Of a stretch of DNA of 64,000 bases, positions 59,639-64,000 are shown piece after piece. Position numbers and translations under genes: made by a program. Below the pieces are notes generated by a model, which was given only the letters and a program-made list of their open reading frames with translations, made no database searches and was not told the DNA's origin. The DNA is from Comamonadaceae bacterium UBA2121 (GTDB lineage Bacteria > Pseudomonadota > Gammaproteobacteria > Burkholderiales > Burkholderiaceae_C), in contig DCYB01000004.1 of assembly GCA_002331385.1 (NCBI GenBank), positions 62,001 through 126,000 on the forward strand, written 5' to 3'. Each line of letters begins with the position of its first letter. Within the stretch, counting starts at the first letter, position 1.

Positions 59639-62600
59639 TTACGCGCGCTGACGCTCCTGCACCGGTGCGCCGCGCCATTGCGCCATGAGGTTCTGCCACT
59701 TGGCGCGCGCCGCGTGCAGATGGCGCTCCTTCACGTGGCCGTAGCCGCGGATGTCCTCGGGAATGCGCGCGATCTCCACCGCCAGCGGCAGATTGCGTGC
59801 GTTCAGGCTCTTGAGCACTTCGTCGATGCTGGCGCGGTATTCCTGGATCAGCGCGCGCTCGGTCTTGCGCTCCTCGGTCTTGCCGAACGGATCCAGCGCC
59901 GTGCCGCGCAAGCCCTTCAAGCCCGCCAGCACGCCGAGTGCCTTGCGCATCCAGGGACCGTAGCTCTTCTTCACCAGTTCGCCCTGCTCGTTCTTCTTGG
60001 CCGTGGACGGCGGAGCGAGGTGGTGCACGATGCGAAAGTCGCCTTCGAACATGTTCTCGATGCGCGCGGTGAAGGCCGGATCGGTGTGCAGGCGCGCCAC
60101 TTCGTACTCGTCCTTGTACGCCATGAGTTTGAACAGGTAGCGCGCCACGGCTTCCGACAGGCGTGTGCCTGCACCCAGCTTGGCCTCGGCCTGCTTCACG
60201 CCCTCGACGAACGCGGCGTATTCCTTGGCATAGGCCGCGTTCTGGTAGCCCGTGAGGAATTCCACGCGCTTGTTCACCAGCTCGGGCAGACCGGGCTTTT
60301 TCACGAACTCGATCACCTGCGCAGTCTGGAACAGCGACTGCACCTCCGCCAGCTTGTAGGCGCAGCGACGGCCCCACTCAAACGCGGCCTTGTTGTTCTC
60401 GACCTGCACGCCGTTCAGTTCCATGGCGCGCATCAGCGATGCATGCGACAGCGGCACGCGGCCCTTCTGCCATGCATAGCCCAGCATCAACGGGTTGGTG
60501 TAAATGCTGTCGCCCACCAATTGCACGGCCACCTGCTCGGCGTCGAACATGCCCACCAGTTCGGGGCCGACGGCGTCGTTGATCGCGGCCTCGCAGCTTT
60601 GCTCGGGGAACTGCCAGTTCGGGTTGTTCACGAAGGCCGCAGACGGCGTGCCATGCGTGTTCAGCGCAACGAATGTGCGCCCCGGCTGCATCACCGCCAG
60701 CGTGGTCTTGGTGGCGGCGACGATCGGGTCGCAGCCAATCACCAGATCTGCCTTGGCCGTGTCCACCTTGGTGGTGAAGATGGCTTCGGGGCGGTTGGCG
60801 ATCTGGATGTGGCTCCAGGTCGAGCCACCCTTTTGCGCCAGACCGGCCGCATCCTGCGTGATCACGCCCTTGCCTTCCAGGTGCGCGGCCATGCCGAGCA
60901 GCGATCCGATGGTGATCACGCCCGTGCCACCCACACCGGCCACGACGATGCCCCACGCGGCTTCTGCCACGGGCAGTACGGGTTCGGGGATGGGCAACAG
61001 TTGCGTGAGATCGCCCTTCTTCTCCTGCTTGGCTTTCTTGAGCTGCCCACCTTCCACGGTGATGAAGCTCGGGCAGAAGCCTTTGACGCAGGAGTAGTCC
61101 TTGTTGCACGAGTTCTGGTTGATGCGGCGCTTGCGACCGAAGTCGGTTTCCACCGGCTCGACCGACAGGCAGTTCGACTTGGTCGAGCAGTCGCCGCAGC
61201 CCTCGCACACCAGTTCGTTGATGATCACCGTCTTCGCCGGGTTGGCCAGCTTGCCGCGCTTGCGGCGGCGGCGCTTTTCGGTGGCGCAGGTCTGGTCGTA
61301 GATGATGGCGGTGCAGCCCTTGGTGTCGCGCATTTCACGCTGGATGCGATCCAGTTCGTCGCGATGGAACACCTCGACACCGGGTGGCAGGTCGTTCAAC
61401 AGCTCGGCGTGCTTGGCGCGCGCCGGGTTGGCGTCGGTCGCGTGCGTGCGGCCATGGTATTTTTCGGGCTCGTCGGTCACCACCACCAGCTTGGTCACGC
61501 CTTCAGAGCGCAGGCTGTGCGCGATCTGCGCTACCGAGTGGCCCTCGGGGCGCTCGCCCACCTGCTGGCCGCCGGTCATCGCAACGGCGTCGTTGTAGAG
61601 AATCTTGTAGGTGATGTTGGCGCCGGAGGCGATGCTCTGGCGGATCGCGAGCAGGCCGCTGTGGAAATACGTGCCATCGCCCAGATTGGCGAACACGTGG
61701 TTTTCCTTGGTGAAAGGCGACTGGCCGACCCACGTCACGCCCTCGCCGCCCATCTGCGTGAAGGTGCTGGTGTTGCGGTCCGGCATCCAGTTGGCCATGT
61801 AATGGCAGCCAATGCCCGCCACCGCGCGCGAGCCGTCGGGCACGCGGGTGCTGGTGTTGTGCGGGCAGCCGCTGCAGAACCATGGCACGCGATCGCCGGT
61901 CTCCTGCTTGGGCTCGGCCAGCGCGCGTTCGCGCGCGTCGAGCACCGCAATGCGCTCGTCCATGCGGCGCGCGATGTCGGCCGACACGCCCAGCTTCTTC
62001 AGGCGCTTGGCGATGGCGCGCGCGATGATCGCGGGCGTGAGATCGGCCTTGGGGCGCAGCAGCCAGTTCTGGCTCGGGTTCGGCATGCTCCACTCGCCAC
62101 CGGAGTTGTCGCCTTCGATTTCGTCGAACTTGCCGAGCACGTTCGGGCGCACGTCGGAGCGCCAGTTGTAGAGCTCTTCCTTGATCTGGTATTCGATGAC
62201 CTGGCGCTTTTCCTCAACCACGAGGATTTCCTGCAGACCCTGCGCGAACTCGCGTGTGATGGTCGCCTCCAGCGGCCAGACCACGTTCACCTTGTGCAGG
62301 CGGATGCCCAGTTGATGGCAGGTGTCGTCATCAATGCCCAGATCGGCCAGCGCCTGCCGGGTGTCGTTGTAGGCCTTGCCGCTGGCGATGATGCCGAAGC
62401 GGTCGTTCGGGCCGCTGATGACGTTGTAGTTCAGCTTGTTGGCACGCACATAGGCCAGCGCGGCGTACCACTTGTAGTCCATCAGGCGCGCCTCTTGCTC
62501 CAGCGGCGCGTCGGGCCAGCGGATGTGCAGGCCGCCCGCAGGCATCTGGAAATCCTCGGGCAGGATGATCTTCACGCGGTCGGGATCGACGGACACGCTG

Positions 62601-63262
62601 GCGGACGACTCCACCACTTCCTGGATCGTCTTCACGCCCGACCACAGACCGGAGAAGCGGCTCATGGCAAAGGCGTGCAAACCCATGTCGAGGATGTCCT
62701 GCACGCTGCTCGGGAAGAACACCGGCAGTCCGCAGGCCTTGAAGATGTGATCGCTCTGGTGCGCGGCGGTGCTGCTCTTGCTGATGTGGTCGTCACCGGC
62801 CACGGCAATCACGCCACCGTTCTTCGCCGTGCCGGCCATGTTGGCGTGCTTGAACACGTCGGAGCAGCGGTCCACGCCGGGGCCCTTGCCGTACCAGATG
62901 CCGAAGACGCCGTCGAACTTTTTCTGCTCGGGATACAGGTCGAGCTGCTGCGTGCCCCAGACGGCGGTTGCGCCCAGTTCCTCGTTCACGCCAGGCTGGA
63001 AGACGATGTGGTTGTCGGCCAGGTATTTCTTGGCGGTCCAGAGCGCCTGATCGTAGCCTCCGAGCGGCGAGCCGCGATAACCGCTGATGAAACCGGCCGT
63101 ATTGAGGCGGTTGGCCGCATCGCGTTGGCGCTGCAGCATGGGCAGTCGCACCAGCGCCTGCACCCCGCTCATGAACGCACGACCGTGCTCCAGAGCGTAT
63201 TTGTCTTCCAGCGTGACCGTTTCCAGCGCACGGCGAACGTGTTCGGGCAATGGCGCATTCAT
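59639..63262 (-). CDS. indolepyruvate ferredoxin oxidoreductase, single chain
   Basis: 1207-residue fused alpha-beta-gamma 2-oxoacid:ferredoxin oxidoreductase, oxidatively decarboxylating arylpyruvates or branched-chain 2-oxoacids. The N-terminal pyruvate-type domain (about 1-390), the TPP domain with GCPHNTSTRVPDGSRAVAGIGCHYMANWM and GDGTYFHSGLLAIRQSI (about 470-560), the Cys-rich cluster binder CEGCGDCSTKSNCLSVEP with further Cys in CNKDYSCVKGFCPS (about 690-740), and the gamma domain GIVVAGVGGTGVITIGSLLG (about 772) are visible. A DUF6537-type C-terminal part follows. GGAGACAAGGCC precedes ATG. Divergent from an Lrp/AsnC regulator. Confidence 0.95.
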   Translation of the reverse strand: MNAPLPEHVRRALETVTLEDKYALEHGRAFMSGVQALVRLPMLQRQRDAANRLNTAGFISGYRGSPLGGYDQALWTAKKYLADNHIVFQPGVNEELGATAVWGTQQLDLYPEQKKFDGVFGIWYGKGPGVDRCSDVFKHANMAGTAKNGGVIAVAGDDHISKSSTAAHQSDHIFKACGLPVFFPSSVQDILDMGLHAFAMSRFSGLWSGVKTIQEVVESSASVSVDPDRVKIILPEDFQMPAGGLHIRWPDAPLEQEARLMDYKWYAALAYVRANKLNYNVISGPNDRFGIIASGKAYNDTRQALADLGIDDDTCHQLGIRLHKVNVVWPLEATITREFAQGLQEILVVEEKRQVIEYQIKEELYNWRSDVRPNVLGKFDEIEGDNSGGEWSMPNPSQNWLLRPKADLTPAIIARAIAKRLKKLGVSADIARRMDERIAVLDARERALAEPKQETGDRVPWFCSGCPHNTSTRVPDGSRAVAGIGCHYMANWMPDRNTSTFTQMGGEGVTWVGQSPFTKENHVFANLGDGTYFHSGLLAIRQSIASGANITYKILYNDAVAMTGGQQVGERPEGHSVAQIAHSLRSEGVTKLVVVTDEPEKYHGRTHATDANPARAKHAELLNDLPPGVEVFHRDELDRIQREMRDTKGCTAIIYDQTCATEKRRRRKRGKLANPAKTVIINELVCEGCGDCSTKSNCLSVEPVETDFGRKRRINQNSCNKDYSCVKGFCPSFITVEGGQLKKAKQEKKGDLTQLLPIPEPVLPVAEAAWGIVVAGVGGTGVITIGSLLGMAAHLEGKGVITQDAAGLAQKGGSTWSHIQIANRPEAIFTTKVDTAKADLVIGCDPIVAATKTTLAVMQPGRTFVALNTHGTPSAAFVNNPNWQFPEQSCEAAINDAVGPELVGMFDAEQVAVQLVGDSIYTNPLMLGYAWQKGRVPLSHASLMRAMELNGVQVENNKAAFEWGRRCAYKLAEVQSLFQTAQVIEFVKKPGLPELVNKRVEFLTGYQNAAYAKEYAAFVEGVKQAEAKLGAGTRLSEAVARYLFKLMAYKDEYEVARLHTDPAFTARIENMFEGDFRIVHHLAPPSTAKKNEQGELVKKSYGPWMRKALGVLAGLKGLRGTALDPFGKTEERKTERALIQEYRASIDEVLKSLNARNLPLAVEIARIPEDIRGYGHVKERHLHAARAKWQNLMAQWRGAPVQERQRA

Positions 63263-63317
63263 GGCCTTGTCTCCATCGTGTATGTGGGCATCGCCTTTTG
63301 AGCGACATCAATTAATT

Positions 63318-63337
63318 GAGTGTTGACGTGAGCACTC
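63318..63337. promoter_or_regulatory. candidate Lrp/AsnC operator
   Basis: Dyad GAGTG-N10-CACTC in the 175-base divergent gap between the oxidoreductase and the Lrp-type regulator, nearer the oxidoreductase start. A plausible control site; short half-sites make it tentative. Confidence 0.35.
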
Positions 63338-63437
63338 TTATTCGCCGCAGTGTATGCGCGGATGACGGATATGTGTTTTCTTTTTTTGCCGTGTTTACCC
63401 CAATGCGCGAAAGATTCTTTCCCAAAACAATCGCCAA

Positions 63438-63914
63438 ATGGAAACATTGGACAAATTCGATCTGGCCATCCTGTCGGAGCTGCAAGCCAATGCGCGCTTG
63501 ACGAATGCCGAACTCGCGCAGCGTGTAGGCCTGTCCGCCGCGCCGTGCTGGCGGCGCGTGCGGGCGCTGGAGGATGCCGGCTTCATCAAGGGCTATCACG
63601 CCGAGCTGGATCGCTACAAGGTCGGGCTGGGCGTGCTGGCCTTCGTGCGGCTGGATGCGGAGCGCAGTACCGGCGACCTCACGCGGGCGATGGAAAACGC
63701 CATCGCCAAGATTCCCGAGGTCGTCTCCTGCCACTACATCAGCGGCAGCGGCACGTTCGAGCTGCAAGTGGTGGCGCGGGATCTGGAGAGCTTTTCCCAG
63801 TTTGCGCGCAACGTGCTGCTCAACCTGCCCAACGTGAAAGATATGCACACCAGCTTTTCGCTGGGCGAGGTGAAAGCCTCGGGCGCGCTGCCGCTGTCGC
63901 ACCTGGGCAAGTAG
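63438..63914 (+). CDS. Lrp/AsnC family transcriptional regulator
   Basis: 158-residue feast/famine regulator. N-terminal helix-turn-helix (LDKFDLAILSELQANARLTNAELAQRVGLSAAPCWRRVRALEDAGFI), then the RAM ligand domain (GVLAFVRLDAERSTGDL; SCHYISGSGTFELQVVARDL). It is divergent from the indolepyruvate oxidoreductase, the usual link in which aromatic or branched amino acids set expression of this pathway. The last 86 bases of the window after its stop contain no further gene. Confidence 0.95.
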   Translation: METLDKFDLAILSELQANARLTNAELAQRVGLSAAPCWRRVRALEDAGFIKGYHAELDRYKVGLGVLAFVRLDAERSTGDLTRAMENAIAKIPEVVSCHYISGSGTFELQVVARDLESFSQFARNVLLNLPNVKDMHTSFSLGEVKASGALPLSHLGK

Positions 63915-64000
63915 CTGCAGCATGCGCGCAACGCCTCAGCACGGGGACGGGAACGCGCGCGCCACCTATTCCCGAGAGGACCCGCAGGACGGGAATTCCT

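Noticed and set aside
59678..63301. A 1207-codon open frame on the plus strand opposite the indolepyruvate oxidoreductase.
   Set aside because: High GC and biased third positions leave stop-free antisense frames; it has no family motif or ribosome binding site, and the minus-strand gene shows clear enzyme motifs.

Overview
The window is dense, GC-rich bacterial chromosome from a betaproteobacterium, most likely the family Comamonadaceae (Comamonas/Delftia/Acidovorax-like; the genus cannot be fixed from this stretch). The indicators are two Bug-family (TctC-like) solute-binding proteins next to acyl-CoA or terpene-utilisation genes, an AtuA-type gene, a TctD/TctE two-component system, a DUF1631 protein, a single-chain indolepyruvate ferredoxin oxidoreductase, a recA-recX pair preceded by a CTGT-N8-ACAG SOS box, and yajC-secD-secF. 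I found no tRNA, rRNA, CRISPR array, insertion sequence or prophage gene.

Layout. 0-8.7 kb: housekeeping genes (MurU-like nucleotidyltransferase, transketolase, GAPDH), two DUF4398 envelope lipoproteins (one fused to OmpA), DUF924, a ribosome hibernation factor, a PuuD-like amidotransferase and SlyD. 8.8-12.6 kb: a Bug/AtuA-like/AtuA operon with a divergent LysR regulator. 12.7-17.2 kb: pirin, a GyrI-like protein, a membrane-anchored SDR lacking its catalytic tyrosine, a DUF1439 lipoprotein and a chalcone-isomerase-fold protein. 17.4-23.1 kb: an IclR-headed acyl-CoA operon (thiolase-like protein without the catalytic cysteine, DUF35 partner, Bug protein, NDP-forming acyl-CoA ligase). 23.3-27.6 kb: ferritin-like protein and small genes, then a leftward block with tRNA acp3U transferase (DTW), methyltransferase, VOC protein and a 52-residue lipoprotein.

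27.6-33.0 kb is the most accessory-looking part. AT-rich spacers surround two paralogous 362-residue secreted proteins with exosortase-type (V/I)PTLxxWG sorting tails, a LysE exporter and a convergent flavin-dependent tryptophan-halogenase-family enzyme. Next to it, 33.1-38.5 kb carries a DNA topoisomerase III with a histone-H1-like lysine/alanine linker and C-terminal SWIB domain, divergent from a SET-domain lysine methyltransferase with its own lysine-rich tail. The two genes are separated by a 31-bp alternating pyrimidine-purine (Z-DNA-prone) tract, and the SET gene is translationally coupled to birA and followed by a SPOR protein.

38.5-48.0 kb: N-formylglutamate amidohydrolase, a two-subunit molybdenum hydroxylase with a divergent MocA-like cytidylyltransferase, a CitE-like lyase, TctE/TctD, a GMP-synthase-like amidotransferase and a MarR regulator divergent from recA. 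48.1-56.5 kb: SOS-controlled recA-recX, a DUF1631 protein and the Sec accessory operon yajC-secD-secF. 56.6-59.5 kb: TonB-dependent copper receptor with a Met/His-rich loop and a DUF2946 protein. 59.6-64.0 kb: indolepyruvate ferredoxin oxidoreductase with a divergent Lrp/AsnC regulator.

The strongest candidates for new biology are the chromatin-like topB-SWIB/SET pair with its Z-DNA-prone intergene, the sorting-tail/halogenase island, and the cysteine-less thiolase-DUF35 pair. Functional statements are inferences from recognisable motifs; no database search was run.
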